The notes under the pieces are model-generated. The model saw nothing but the letters and a program-made list of their open reading frames with translations, was not told the origin of the DNA and searched no databases. Shown piece by piece: positions 31,476-41,102 of a stretch of DNA of 64,000 bases; the stretch's first letter is position 1, and every line of letters starts with the position of its first letter. Source of the stretch: Marmoricola sp. URHB0036 (GTDB taxonomy: Bacteria; Actinomycetota; Actinomycetes; Propionibacteriales; Nocardioidaceae); contig NZ_AUEP01000006.1 of NCBI RefSeq assembly GCF_000426045.1, positions 124,001 through 188,000 of the forward strand, given 5' to 3'. The position numbers and the translations under genes are program-made.

Positions 31476-32713
31476 CGGTGCTTCTCGATCTCGAGGCGGG
31501 CGACCACACCGCGGTGCACCTCGTCGGGTCCGTCCGCGAGTCGCAGGGCCCGGGCGTTGGTCCACATCCCGGCCAGCGGGAAGTCATCGGAGAGCCCGCC
31601 GCCGCCGTGCAGCTGCATCGCCATGTCGATGACCTGCTGGGCGACGTTGGGGACGATCACCTTGATCTGGCTGACCTCGCTGAGGGCGTTGAGCGGGCCG
31701 CCGACATCGAGCTTCCACGCCGCGTTGAGCACGAGCAACCGCGCCTGGTCGATGGCGATCCGGGCATCGGCGATCCGCTCGCGGTTGCCGCCGAGGTTGA
31801 CGATCGGCTTGCCGAACGCCGTACGCGAGAGACCGCGCTTGATCGCCAGCTCGAGTGCGACCTCGGCCTGGCCGATCAGGCGCATGCAGTGGTGCACCCG
31901 GCCCGGCCCGAGCCGTCCCTGCGCGATCTCGAAGGCGCGTCCCTCGCCGAGCAGGATGTTGTCCCTGGGCACGCGCACGTCGTCGAAGCTGATCTCGCCG
32001 TGGCCGATCGGTGCGTCGTGGTCGTTCATGGTGGAGAGCAGCCGCTCGACCTTGACGCCGGGGGTGTCACGCGGGATCAGCACCATGGTGTGGCGGTGGT
32101 GGCGGTCGGCGTCGGGGTCCGAGAGGCCCATGAAGATCAGGACCTGGCAGTCGGGGTGACCGATGCCGCTCGACCACCACTTGCGCCCGTTGACGACCAC
32201 CTCGTCGCCGTCGACCACCGCGGTGGCCCCCATGTTGGTGGCGTCGGAGGAGGCCACGCCCGGCTCGGTCATCGTGAAGGCCGAACGGATGCGTCCGTCC
32301 AGCAGCGGCTCGAGCCACTCGGCCCGCTGCGCGTCGGTGCCGTACTTGAGCAGCACCTCCATGTTGCCGGTGTCCGGCGCGTGGCAGTTGAAGACGTACG
32401 GCGCCAGGGAGATCACGCGTCCCATCTGCTCGGCCAGCGGCGCGTAGTCGGCGTTCGCGAGCCCGGCACCACCATGGGTACCGAACTGCTTCGCGTACTG
32501 CTCGGAGTGCTCGGCCGGCAGGAAGAGGTTCCACAGTCCTTGGGCGCGCGCCTTCTCTCGCAGCTCGTCGAGCAGCGGCGACTCCTGCCACTCGCCGAGC
32601 GGTCGGCTCACCTGCTGGTGGTACTCGGCCGCCACCGGTTCGATCTCGTCACGCACGAAAGCCGTGACCAGCTCCAGGAGCTCGGCGGCCCGGGGAGAGG
32701 GGGAGAAATCCAT
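31472..32713 (-). CDS. Acyl-CoA dehydrogenase (ACAD10/11-like)
   Basis: FAD-dependent acyl-CoA dehydrogenase of 413 residues, first gene of the operon. FTMTEPGVASSDATNMGATA and VNGRKWWSSGIGHPDCQVLI form the FAD/substrate beta domain. RHHRHTMVLIPRDTPGVKV and the helical C-terminal domain (RTAFGKPIVNLGGNRERIAD, QLHGGGGLSDDFPLAGMWTN) follow. The sequence and context match ACAD10/11 and LvaC, which remove phosphate from 4-phosphoacyl-CoA. The ATG at 32713 fits homology (MDFSPSPRAAELLELVTAF). A large inverted-repeat element lies just upstream (32741-32892). Confidence 0.92.
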   Translation of the reverse strand: MDFSPSPRAAELLELVTAFVRDEIEPVAAEYHQQVSRPLGEWQESPLLDELREKARAQGLWNLFLPAEHSEQYAKQFGTHGGAGLANADYAPLAEQMGRVISLAPYVFNCHAPDTGNMEVLLKYGTDAQRAEWLEPLLDGRIRSAFTMTEPGVASSDATNMGATAVVDGDEVVVNGRKWWSSGIGHPDCQVLIFMGLSDPDADRHHRHTMVLIPRDTPGVKVERLLSTMNDHDAPIGHGEISFDDVRVPRDNILLGEGRAFEIAQGRLGPGRVHHCMRLIGQAEVALELAIKRGLSRTAFGKPIVNLGGNRERIADARIAIDQARLLVLNAAWKLDVGGPLNALSEVSQIKVIVPNVAQQVIDMAMQLHGGGGLSDDFPLAGMWTNARALRLADGPDEVHRGVVARLEIEKHR

Positions 32714-32740
32714 GCCGCCGACCCTACTCAGGGCAGGGGC

Positions 32741-32892
32741 GTGTCTCTCAATCCTCGTCCGTCGCGAGCGTCGCCCCACGGAGTGCATCGCAAGGCGGAG
32801 GAGGGAGGCGATGCGTCAGCATCGACGACTGACGACAACGCAGCGAGGTGCCCGTGGGGCGACGCGTAGCAGGACATGGGATTGAGAGCCAC
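32741..32892. repeat. 152-bp inverted-repeat element
   Basis: The ends are imperfect inverted repeats of about 50 bp. The left begins GTGTCTCTCAATCC and contains GCGTCGCCCCACGG. The right, read on the other strand, begins GTGGCTCTCAATCC and contains the same GCGTCGCCCCACGG. The middle (about 32790-32845) has a small stem, GTCAG/CTGAC. There is no coding sequence inside. It fills the gap between the acyl-CoA dehydrogenase start and the DUF4012 stop. It looks like a MITE-like or large REP element. Confidence 0.7.
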
Positions 32893-32900
32893 CCCCTTGC

Positions 32901-34652
32901 TCAGCAGGAGCTCTGGGCCGTCGCTCGACTCGTGGTGGTGCGTACGCCGGGCGTCCAGTCGAGCACCGGGTCGCCCCGCTGGCCGTCGCGGGTCCGGAAC
33001 TCCGCCGACAGGCGCACCTCCTGGTGCGCTCGGATGAACATCGTCACGATCGCCACCTGACGACCGTCGTGGTCAGCCGTCGCGATCCGCACCGGCCGGC
33101 CGTTGGCGGACAGGCTGGTCAGCTCGCCACCCGTCGGTGCGTAGACGCGCAGGTTCAGCCGCATCATGCCTCGCGGGGCGTAGGCCCCGTTGCCGGTGAT
33201 GAAGTGGTTGAGCTGGTATCCGCGGCGCGGCGCCGAGGAGTCCAGCACCATGCCCACCTGGAGCGTCTGGCCGCCGCTGACGGTGCACGACGCTGCCCGG
33301 ATCGAGGCCGAGTAGTCGAGGTAGTACTCGATCTTCGCGGCCGTGCCGTCGTTGAGGTAGAGCCCGACATGGGGCCTCGCGCCGGTGTCGCGCGGCAGCT
33401 CGCCGCTCGCCACCGTGCCGGCGAGGAGGCGCTGCTCCTCCGGGTGGGCGCTCCACACCAGGAAGCGGCGTTGGGTCGAGGACTTGCCCAGCTGGCGCAT
33501 CAGCTTGAGCGGGTCGACGTTGCGGGTGATCAGGCCGCCGAAGATCCCGCGGGCGGCGCGGTCGAAGTACGCGTCCTGCTCGGCCCGGGTGCCGAGGTCC
33601 TTGTAGACCTGGTTGAGCAGTCGCGGCACCACGTTGTGGGCCGTGAAGGTGTCGTCCCCGACCTTGACGGGACCGGTGGCCCTCAGGACCGCGGACAGCA
33701 CCACGGGGTCCACCGAGATGACACCGTCGATGGTGGTCCCGAAGGCCCGCTTCTGCAGGGCGTTGATCAGCTCGGCAGCGCGCGGGAAGTCCGGGGTCAG
33801 GTTGGTGTCGCGGATGTTCTCGCCGAGGTTGTCGCCGTACAGCGCCCGCTCCTCGGCGGTCAACGGCAGCACCGGCTGGGTCAGCACGGGGAAGTCGTCC
33901 ACGGCGTGCTGTGCGCCCAGGCTCACCTTGCCGTGGTCGACGTCCAGCATGATGAAGGAGCCCGGCAGGCCGCCCGTCGAGCGGACCTCGGCGTTGTTCT
34001 GCACGACGAGCAGGTAGTGGCGGGGGCCGTCGGTACCCATCATCGGCGGCACCAGTCGAGCCACGCTGACCCCGCCCTTGGCGACCGAGAGGGTCTCGTC
34101 GAGCTGGCTGCGCACGTTGGTGGTGACATCGCGGAGGGGTCCGAGCAGGTGGTCGGACTCCAGCCCGTCGACCTGGTCGACAGCACCCTGGAGTGCCGTG
34201 GCGACGTCTTGGAGGGGCGCCTCGAGACTCGCGACGGCGGTGAGGTTCACCGTGCCGTCCTGGTTCCTGAGGTTGTCGGCCTGCAGCGCGTCCAGCAGGG
34301 TCGTGGCGGGCTCGTAGACCTTCGACGACGCGTCGTTGAGGGCCCGGGCCATCACCTGGACCGCATCGACGTCGTCGCCGAGGACCGGCACGCGAGCCAG
34401 CGCGTTCCACAAGGTGTTGTCGGAGTGCGAGCGCGCGGTCGCACTCCTCGCCTCGATCGTGCGCAGCGACTTCTTCACTGCGGCCACGTCGTCGCGACGC
34501 AACTCACCGCTGAGCTGGTGCGCTTCGTTCTTGGCCTCGCGCAGGGCGAGCACCGTCCGGACCGCCTGGTAGCTGAACACCAGGACGACCAGCACGATGA
34601 GCCCTGCGGCCAGGCCGAGGAGCAGACGTCTCCAGGACGTCACTCGGGACAC
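32901..34652 (-). CDS. DUF4012-domain membrane-anchored protein
   Basis: Protein of 583 residues with one N-terminal transmembrane anchor (about 10-32, LLLGLAAGLIVLVVLVFSY) and a large extracytoplasmic part. A helical region (to about 200) precedes the DUF4012 core, recognisable by GPRHYLLVVQNNAEVRSTGG, DVDHGKVSLGAQHAVDDF and RAAELINALQKRAFGTTIDG. A C-terminal beta-rich domain has one disulfide-capable Cys pair (SCTVSGG and the terminal QSSC). The family has no known reaction and often sits near cell-envelope polysaccharide genes. It is followed, 40 bp upstream in the same direction, by a small LPXTG surface protein gene. Confidence 0.85.
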   Translation of the reverse strand: MSRVTSWRRLLLGLAAGLIVLVVLVFSYQAVRTVLALREAKNEAHQLSGELRRDDVAAVKKSLRTIEARSATARSHSDNTLWNALARVPVLGDDVDAVQVMARALNDASSKVYEPATTLLDALQADNLRNQDGTVNLTAVASLEAPLQDVATALQGAVDQVDGLESDHLLGPLRDVTTNVRSQLDETLSVAKGGVSVARLVPPMMGTDGPRHYLLVVQNNAEVRSTGGLPGSFIMLDVDHGKVSLGAQHAVDDFPVLTQPVLPLTAEERALYGDNLGENIRDTNLTPDFPRAAELINALQKRAFGTTIDGVISVDPVVLSAVLRATGPVKVGDDTFTAHNVVPRLLNQVYKDLGTRAEQDAYFDRAARGIFGGLITRNVDPLKLMRQLGKSSTQRRFLVWSAHPEEQRLLAGTVASGELPRDTGARPHVGLYLNDGTAAKIEYYLDYSASIRAASCTVSGGQTLQVGMVLDSSAPRRGYQLNHFITGNGAYAPRGMMRLNLRVYAPTGGELTSLSANGRPVRIATADHDGRQVAIVTMFIRAHQEVRLSAEFRTRDGQRGDPVLDWTPGVRTTTSRATAQSSC

Positions 34653-34692
34653 CTACGGTCTCCGCTCGGAGTCGCGCGCTGCCCCGGGGACC

Positions 34693-34971
34693 TCAGTTGG
34701 TCTGACGGCGACGGGCGACGACGACGACCGCGCCACCCACGAGGACCAGCGCCACGCCACCACCGAGAAGCACCGAGTTCGGCCCGCCGGTGCCCGGCAG
34801 CTCCGAGCTGGTGGTCGTGGCCGCCGCGGCCTGGGTGTCCGGAGTGGTGCTGTTGACGTGCGGCACGGTGGTCGGCGGGGTGTCCGGGTAGGCCTGCGCC
34901 GGAGTGGCCAGGCCCAAGGACCCGAGCGCGACAGCGAGTGCCACGAGCAGTCCGGCAATTAGCTTGTTCAT
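34693..34971 (-). CDS. Small LPXTG cell-wall-anchored protein
   Basis: Surface protein of 92 residues. The signal peptide (residues 1-27, cleavage after AQA) has a hydrophobic core LLVALAVALGSLGLA. The mature part is a short Thr/Pro-rich stalk (TPPTTVPHVNSTTPDTQ). The sorting signal is LPGTG (58-62), then the membrane helix VLLGGGVALVLVGGAVVVV and the basic tail ARRRQTN, complete for sortase anchoring. After cleavage only about 35 residues remain, too small for an enzyme; a spacer, pilin-like tip or decoy role is possible. GGGGGA precedes the ATG. No sortase gene is in the window. Confidence 0.9.
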   Translation of the reverse strand: MNKLIAGLLVALAVALGSLGLATPAQAYPDTPPTTVPHVNSTTPDTQAAAATTTSSELPGTGGPNSVLLGGGVALVLVGGAVVVVARRRQTN

Positions 34972-35127
34972 GCGGAAATTCCCCCGTTGTGATGGATTGC
35001 TGTAAACGACTGAATCGTTGCACAGGTCTCAGCATGCGTACACGTCGATCACGCCCGAAACGAGATATCCGCGACGACTGGTCTATACGGCGTGAACACC
35101 ACAATTTGCCATTTCCGACGGGGTAAT

Positions 35128-36663
35128 TCAGCCGGCCACGGTGGCCACGACCCGGGCCCGGACGGCCGGATCCTCCCACCGTCGAGTGGCCCTCAGGAGA
35201 CGCCACCCGGACCAGCAGAGGAACACCACGGCGGCGCACACGGCGTATCTCGCGTCATGGAGCTCGGCCAGTCCGGAGAAGGCCAGGCCGGTGAAGGTGG
35301 TGGACACTGCGAGCCGTGCGCTGTAGCCGGCCATCACGACCGGCGGGGCCGGGGTCGCCCGCGCACTGCGCAGGTCGACGGCGAAGGGGCGCGCGATGCT
35401 CCAGCGCATCCCGGCGGCGATCACCTGGACGACCACCACGATCGTCGAGCACAGCAGCGCGACCGCCTCGGGGACGGTCGGACGCCCGGCTCGCAGCGCG
35501 GCCAGGACCAGGGTCAGGGCGGCCGAGCAGAGCAGCACCTCCATCAGCACCACGACCCGGGAGAGGAACGCGGTCCGCGGTCCCACCGGGAGGGAGTCTC
35601 GCCAGAGGGCGCCGCGACCGTCGAGGCACCAGGTGTTCACCCCGAACAGGAGCGCACCACCCGACGCGACCAGCCCGGGCAGGACGGTCAGCATCCGCCA
35701 CTCCAGGTCACCGGCCAGCGCGACTGCTCCCGGCATCACGGCCAGGACCGTCATGCCGCGTCGCAGCGGCACCGAGCGCCAGACGGCCGCGCGGTCGATG
35801 CGGAGCATCATCACGAAGTCCGAGGCAGCGGTCGGGCGCGCCGGGAAGTGACCCGACTCCAGCCGCAGCTCCTCGCGCATCGGCCGCTGCAGCGCCCACC
35901 GCGCGGGGATGGCGCCGACCACGACGGCCGCGAGGCCGATCGCTGCGAGCACGAGGAGACCGAGCGCCCACCGCCACCAGTAGCCGGCCTGCGTGTCGAG
36001 GAGCAGCACCAGGAGCCGCGAGGTGGGGCTGTGGTCCAGGACGGGAGCAAGCCTGCCGGTCACGATCAGGGATCCGAGAGCGAGGGCGAACACGACGACC
36101 AGCACACGGAAGATGCCGATGCCGTGCCGGCCTCGGCGTACCCCCTCAGCCAGCCAGCCGGCCACCTGGGCCAGCGCCGTGGCGGCCACGATCCAGAGCA
36201 GGACGGGAATCTCGTAGGCCCACACGCGCGAGGGACCCAGGGCGTACGATGCCGCGCCGAGCAACAGCCAGGCCTGCATGATCCAGGCGATGTTGAGGGG
36301 CGCGAGCAGCAGGGCGCCCAGGTGGTCAGTGGTCGGCGAGACCGGGAACGCCACGGCCTGGTCACGGGGCACCACCTCGCGACCTCCGGCAGAAGCCACA
36401 GCGGTGAAGGTCGCCAGCAGCAGGAAGGCCAACGACGCCGAGGGGAGCAGGGCGAGGACGTTGCCACTGTTCTTGCGCGGGAAGTCGCCGCCGAGGTACG
36501 CCGGTGCCACGGCAGCCGTCACTGTCAGGGCGAGCACGAGCAGCCCCATCAGACGCAGCCGACGGTGCCCGCTGGCGGTCAGTCCGGCACGCCGGAACGC
36601 CAGCAGCGACGCGAGGTCTCGGCCGCTGGAGCGGAGCTCAGTCCAGGAGTGCGCGGTAGACAC
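35128..36663 (-). CDS. Polytopic membrane protein, probable ABC transporter permease
   Basis: Membrane protein of 511 residues with about 12 helices (for example LMGLLVLALTVTAAVAPAYL, FLLLATFTAVASAGG, LLWIVAATALAQVAGWLAEG and VLLCSAALTLVLAALRA). There is no recognisable family signature. The GTG at 36663 was chosen because it overlaps the 3' end of the ATPase gene by 26 bases, a translational coupling typical of ATPase/permease pairs. The helix count and the VVPRDQAVAFPVSPTTDHLG segment resemble ABC-2-like exporter permeases. The substrate is unknown. Confidence 0.8.
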   Translation of the reverse strand: MSTAHSWTELRSSGRDLASLLAFRRAGLTASGHRRLRLMGLLVLALTVTAAVAPAYLGGDFPRKNSGNVLALLPSASLAFLLLATFTAVASAGGREVVPRDQAVAFPVSPTTDHLGALLLAPLNIAWIMQAWLLLGAASYALGPSRVWAYEIPVLLWIVAATALAQVAGWLAEGVRRGRHGIGIFRVLVVVFALALGSLIVTGRLAPVLDHSPTSRLLVLLLDTQAGYWWRWALGLLVLAAIGLAAVVVGAIPARWALQRPMREELRLESGHFPARPTAASDFVMMLRIDRAAVWRSVPLRRGMTVLAVMPGAVALAGDLEWRMLTVLPGLVASGGALLFGVNTWCLDGRGALWRDSLPVGPRTAFLSRVVVLMEVLLCSAALTLVLAALRAGRPTVPEAVALLCSTIVVVVQVIAAGMRWSIARPFAVDLRSARATPAPPVVMAGYSARLAVSTTFTGLAFSGLAELHDARYAVCAAVVFLCWSGWRLLRATRRWEDPAVRARVVATVAG

Positions 36664-37360
36664 CGGCGCCTTCCTCCCCGACGAGCTCGTGGGCCCGCAG
36701 CTCGGCGACGCTGGCGCCGCCGCGCAGCACCAGGGCGTTCTCGCAGGCCTGCATCGCGAGGTCACGCAGGTGGGTGGAGACGAGTACGGCGGCACCACGA
36801 GCGCGCGCGTCGGCGATGACCTCGAGGGTCGCCTCGACGCCGAGCGGGTCGACCCCGTCGAACGGCTCGTCGAGCAGCAGCACCGCGGGCTCGTGGAAAC
36901 AGGCGAGGATCACCGAGAGGCGCCGGCCCATGCCGTGGCTGAAGCCGGACGTGACGCGGTGGGCGGCGTCGCCGAGCTCGAAGCGCTCGAGCAGGTCCTG
37001 GGCGCGGTCCTCCCATCCCTCCATCCGGCGCAGGCGCGCGGCGAGCTGGAGGTGCTCCCACGGGGTGGCGCGGGGCACCAGTCCACCGACGTCGGGGCAG
37101 TAGCCGGTCAGCCGCTTCACGGCCAGCAGGTCCTCGGACACGTCGAGCCCGTCGACCCGGACGACGCCCTCGGTCGGCGGGATCACGCCCGCCAGCACGC
37201 GCATGGTGGTGGACTTGCCGGCGCCGTTGCGGCCCAGCAACGCAGTCGCGCGTCCGGCGTACGCCGTCAGGTCGATCCCCCGCACCGCGGCGACCGCCCC
37301 GAACTTGACCCACAGCCCCTTGATCTCGACCCGGATCGCGCCGTCGCTCGCATCCTCCAC
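36638..37360 (-). CDS. ABC transporter ATP-binding protein
   Basis: ATPase of 240 residues. Walker A is LLGRNGAGKSTTMRVLAG, the Q-loop region TGYCPDVGGLVPRATPWEHL, the signature TSGFSHGMGRRLSV (SHGMG in place of LSGGQ), Walker B AVLLLDEPFDGVDP and the H-loop VLVSTHL. This is the CcmA/NatA-type exporter subgroup. GTG at 37360 starts the domain (VEDASDGAIRVEIKGLWV); frame upstream is open but Arg/Pro-rich. It overlaps the permease gene by 26 bases. A 24-bp perfect palindrome lies about 57 bp upstream. Confidence 0.92.
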   Translation of the reverse strand: MEDASDGAIRVEIKGLWVKFGAVAAVRGIDLTAYAGRATALLGRNGAGKSTTMRVLAGVIPPTEGVVRVDGLDVSEDLLAVKRLTGYCPDVGGLVPRATPWEHLQLAARLRRMEGWEDRAQDLLERFELGDAAHRVTSGFSHGMGRRLSVILACFHEPAVLLLDEPFDGVDPLGVEATLEVIADARARGAAVLVSTHLRDLAMQACENALVLRGGASVAELRAHELVGEEGAGVYRALLD

Positions 37361-37416
37361 CCGGCCATTGTTCCTGACGATCGGGGGTATGCGAGTCCGA
37401 TTTGCGAAGTTGTTGA

Positions 37417-37440
37417 GTTTCCCCGGACGTCCGGGGAAAC
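37417..37440. repeat. Perfect 24-bp palindrome between ABC and FadB genes
   Basis: GTTTCCCCGGAC (37417-37428) is followed directly by its complement GTCCGGGGAAAC (37429-37440). It shares the GTTTCCCC...GGGGAAAC core with 5735-5760 and the GTTT..AAAC frame with 43877-43963. It lies between the end of fadB (37530) and the start of the ABC ATPase gene, in a terminator position for fadB. Confidence 0.7.
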
Positions 37441-37529
37441 CGGGGGATGGCAGGCCGTACTTTGCCCGCCAGCCCCCAGAATCACCTGCCCGCCCATTCC
37501 GAAATGTCCGACGGGGCGTACGGCGAGGG

Positions 37530-39710
37530 TCAGGCCGGGAAGGACTCGCCCTTCTCGGCCATCTCGACGAGGCGGTCGGTGGGGGCGAAGCGGTCGCCGT
37601 ACGTCGAGGCCAGCTCACGGGCCCGGGCGACGAAGCCGGGCAGGCCCTGGCCGGTGCGACCGTCGTAGCCCTGCATGAACTGGACGGTGCCGCCGGTCAG
37701 CGCCGGGTAGCCGATGCCCATGATCGAGCCGATGTTGGCGGCGGCGGAGGACTCGATGACGCCCTCCTCGAAGCACTTCGCGGTCTCGATCGCCTCGATG
37801 AACAGGTAGCGGTCCTTGAGGTCCTCGATGTCGGCCGGCTCGGGGTTCGGCGGGAACAGCTCGGCCAGGCCGCTCCACAGGGAGCCGCGGCCGCCGTTCT
37901 CGTCGTACTCGTAGAAGCCCTTGCCGCGCAGTCGGCCGGGACGGCCCTCCTCGAGCATCTTCGAGACCACGGCCTCGCCCGGGTGCGGCTGGTAGCCGGC
38001 CGGCGCCGCGTCGGCGGTCGCCTTCTGGATCTTGGCCATCAGCTCCATGTTCAGCTCGTCGCTGAGCTGCAGCGTGCCGACCGGGTAGCCGGCCTGAGTT
38101 GCGGCCCGCTCGACCGACATCGGGTGGACGCCCTCGCCGAGCATGGCGAGACCCTCCATGACCATCGTGCCGATGACGCGGCTGGTGTAGAAGCCGCGGC
38201 TGTCGTTGACCACGATCGGGGTCTTGCGGATCTGCATCACCACGTCGAGCGCCTTGGCGACCGCCACGTCGTTCGTCTTCGCACCGCGGATGATCTCGAC
38301 CAGCGGCATCTTGTCCACCGGACTGAAGAAGTGCAGCCCGATGAAGTCGTCGGGACGGTTGACGCCCTCGGCGAGGTCGGTGATCGGCAGGGTCGAGGTG
38401 TTCGAGCACAGCAGGGCGTCGGAGTTGACGACGTCCTGGATCTCGCCGAAGACCTGCGCCTTGAGCGTCGGGTCCTCGAAGACCGCCTCGATGACGAGAT
38501 CACAGCCCTTGAAGTCGTTGGCCTCGGTGGTCGCGGTGATCCGGTCGAGGATCTCGGCCTTCTTCTTCTCGTCCATCTTGCCGCGCTCGACGGCCTTGCT
38601 CAGGATCTTGTCGCTGTAGGCCTTGCCCTTGTCGGCCGAGGCCTGCTCGACGTCCTTGAGCACGACCTCCATGCCGGCCCGCGCACAGGAGTACGCGATC
38701 CCGGCGCCCATCATCCCGGCACCGAGTACGCCGACCTTGGTCGCCGTGAACTTCGGCACGTCCTTGGGGCGCAGCAGTCCGGAGTTGATCGCGGAGAGGT
38801 CGAAGAAGAACGCCTGGATCATGTTCTTGCTGTTCGACCCGGTGATGAGGTGCGCGAGGTAACGCGACTCGATGCGGCTGGCGGTGTCGAAGTCGACCTG
38901 CGCACCCTCGATCGCCGCGGCCATGATCGCGCGCGGCGCCGGGTAGACGGCGCCCTTGGTCTGCTTGCGCAGCATCGCCGGGAAGGCCGGCAGGAACGCA
39001 GCGAGCGACGGGGTCGACGGGCTGCCGCCGGGGATCTTGAACCCCTCGCGGTCCCACGGGTTGGACGCGGCCTGCGGGTCGTCCTGGTGGGCCTTGATCC
39101 ACTTCTTGGCGGCCGGCACGAGGTCGTCGCGGTCCTTGACCAGCTCGTCGACGATGCCCTTCTCCTTGGCCGCCTTCGGCTTGAACCGGGTGCCCTGCAG
39201 CAGGATGTCCATGAGCGCGGACTGGATGCCGAACATGCGCACGGTGCGGGTGACGCCACCGCCGCCGGGCAGCAGGCCGAGCGTCGCCTCGGGCAGGCCG
39301 AGCTCGACCTTGTCGTCGTCGACGACGATCCGGTGATGACAGGCGAGCGTGATCTCGAGCCCGCCGCCGAGGGCGGCGCCGTTGACGGCGGCCACGACCG
39401 GCTTGCCGAACGTCTCGAGCCGCCGCAGGTCGGCCTTGATGGCCTCGCACATCTCGAAGACGGCCTGGGCGTCGTCGGGCGTGGCGGCCAGCATCCCCTT
39501 GAGGTTGCCGCCGGCGAAGAAGGTCTTCTTGGCCGAGGTGATCACCACACCGGCCACGTCCTCCTTCTCGGCGTACAGCCGCTCGACGGCCGCGTGCATC
39601 GAGTCCTTGTAGAGGTCGTTCATGGTGTTGGCGCCCGCGGTCGGGTCATCCAGGGTGAGTACGACGATCCCGTCGTCTCCCCGGTCGTACTGCACTGCAG
39701 AGTCAGTCAT
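37530..39710 (-). CDS. fadB: Multifunctional enoyl-CoA hydratase / 3-hydroxyacyl-CoA dehydrogenase
   Basis: Beta-oxidation alpha subunit of 726 residues, catalysing hydration of trans-2-enoyl-CoA and NAD-dependent oxidation of the 3-hydroxyacyl-CoA. The N-terminal crotonase domain has the oxyanion segment NGAALGGGLEITLACHHRI and LGLPEATLGLLPGGGGVTRT, with both catalytic Glu. The dehydrogenase domain starts near 330 (TKVGVLGAGMMGAGIAYSCA), with the catalytic His in GLHFFSPVDKMPLVEII. Two HCDH C-domains follow (SRGFYTSRVIGTMVMEGLAM). It is 29 bp downstream of the thiolase gene on the same strand, a FadA-FadB operon comparable to Rv0859-Rv0860 in M. tuberculosis. Confidence 0.96.
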   Translation of the reverse strand: MTDSAVQYDRGDDGIVVLTLDDPTAGANTMNDLYKDSMHAAVERLYAEKEDVAGVVITSAKKTFFAGGNLKGMLAATPDDAQAVFEMCEAIKADLRRLETFGKPVVAAVNGAALGGGLEITLACHHRIVVDDDKVELGLPEATLGLLPGGGGVTRTVRMFGIQSALMDILLQGTRFKPKAAKEKGIVDELVKDRDDLVPAAKKWIKAHQDDPQAASNPWDREGFKIPGGSPSTPSLAAFLPAFPAMLRKQTKGAVYPAPRAIMAAAIEGAQVDFDTASRIESRYLAHLITGSNSKNMIQAFFFDLSAINSGLLRPKDVPKFTATKVGVLGAGMMGAGIAYSCARAGMEVVLKDVEQASADKGKAYSDKILSKAVERGKMDEKKKAEILDRITATTEANDFKGCDLVIEAVFEDPTLKAQVFGEIQDVVNSDALLCSNTSTLPITDLAEGVNRPDDFIGLHFFSPVDKMPLVEIIRGAKTNDVAVAKALDVVMQIRKTPIVVNDSRGFYTSRVIGTMVMEGLAMLGEGVHPMSVERAATQAGYPVGTLQLSDELNMELMAKIQKATADAAPAGYQPHPGEAVVSKMLEEGRPGRLRGKGFYEYDENGGRGSLWSGLAELFPPNPEPADIEDLKDRYLFIEAIETAKCFEEGVIESSAAANIGSIMGIGYPALTGGTVQFMQGYDGRTGQGLPGFVARARELASTYGDRFAPTDRLVEMAEKGESFPA

Positions 39711-39739
39711 TGTCAGTCCTTGTGAGAGATCGGGGAGGG

Positions 39740-40954
<1,215 letters not shown>

Positions 40955-41038
40955 GTGGTTTCCCTGCTCCTTCTGGAGTCTGTGGTGGCACTGACGGGCT
41001 CACGCGGGCGTAGCGTCACGCGGAGGCTCGCTGTTCAT

Positions 41039-41059
41039 GATGACAGTAATACTGTCATC
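41039..41059. promoter_or_regulatory. Palindromic operator upstream of FadA-FadB
   Basis: GATGACAGTA (41039-41048), one base, and TACTGTCATC (41050-41059) form a perfect 10+1+10 inverted repeat with core TGACAG-N5-CTGTCA. The same core stands before the racemase (43831-43849) and DUF2236 (61421-61447) genes. Size and symmetry fit a TetR dimer site. Confidence 0.75.
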
Positions 41060-41102
41060 GTCAATCCGGACGAGATGTGGGAGAAGTCACCAGCGGGCGA
41101 CC

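Noticed and set aside
37203-39725. 840-codon plus-strand open frame opposite fadB
   Set aside because: It is the shadow of a well-conserved gene; no ribosome site, and composition is biased to Arg, Asp and Gly.
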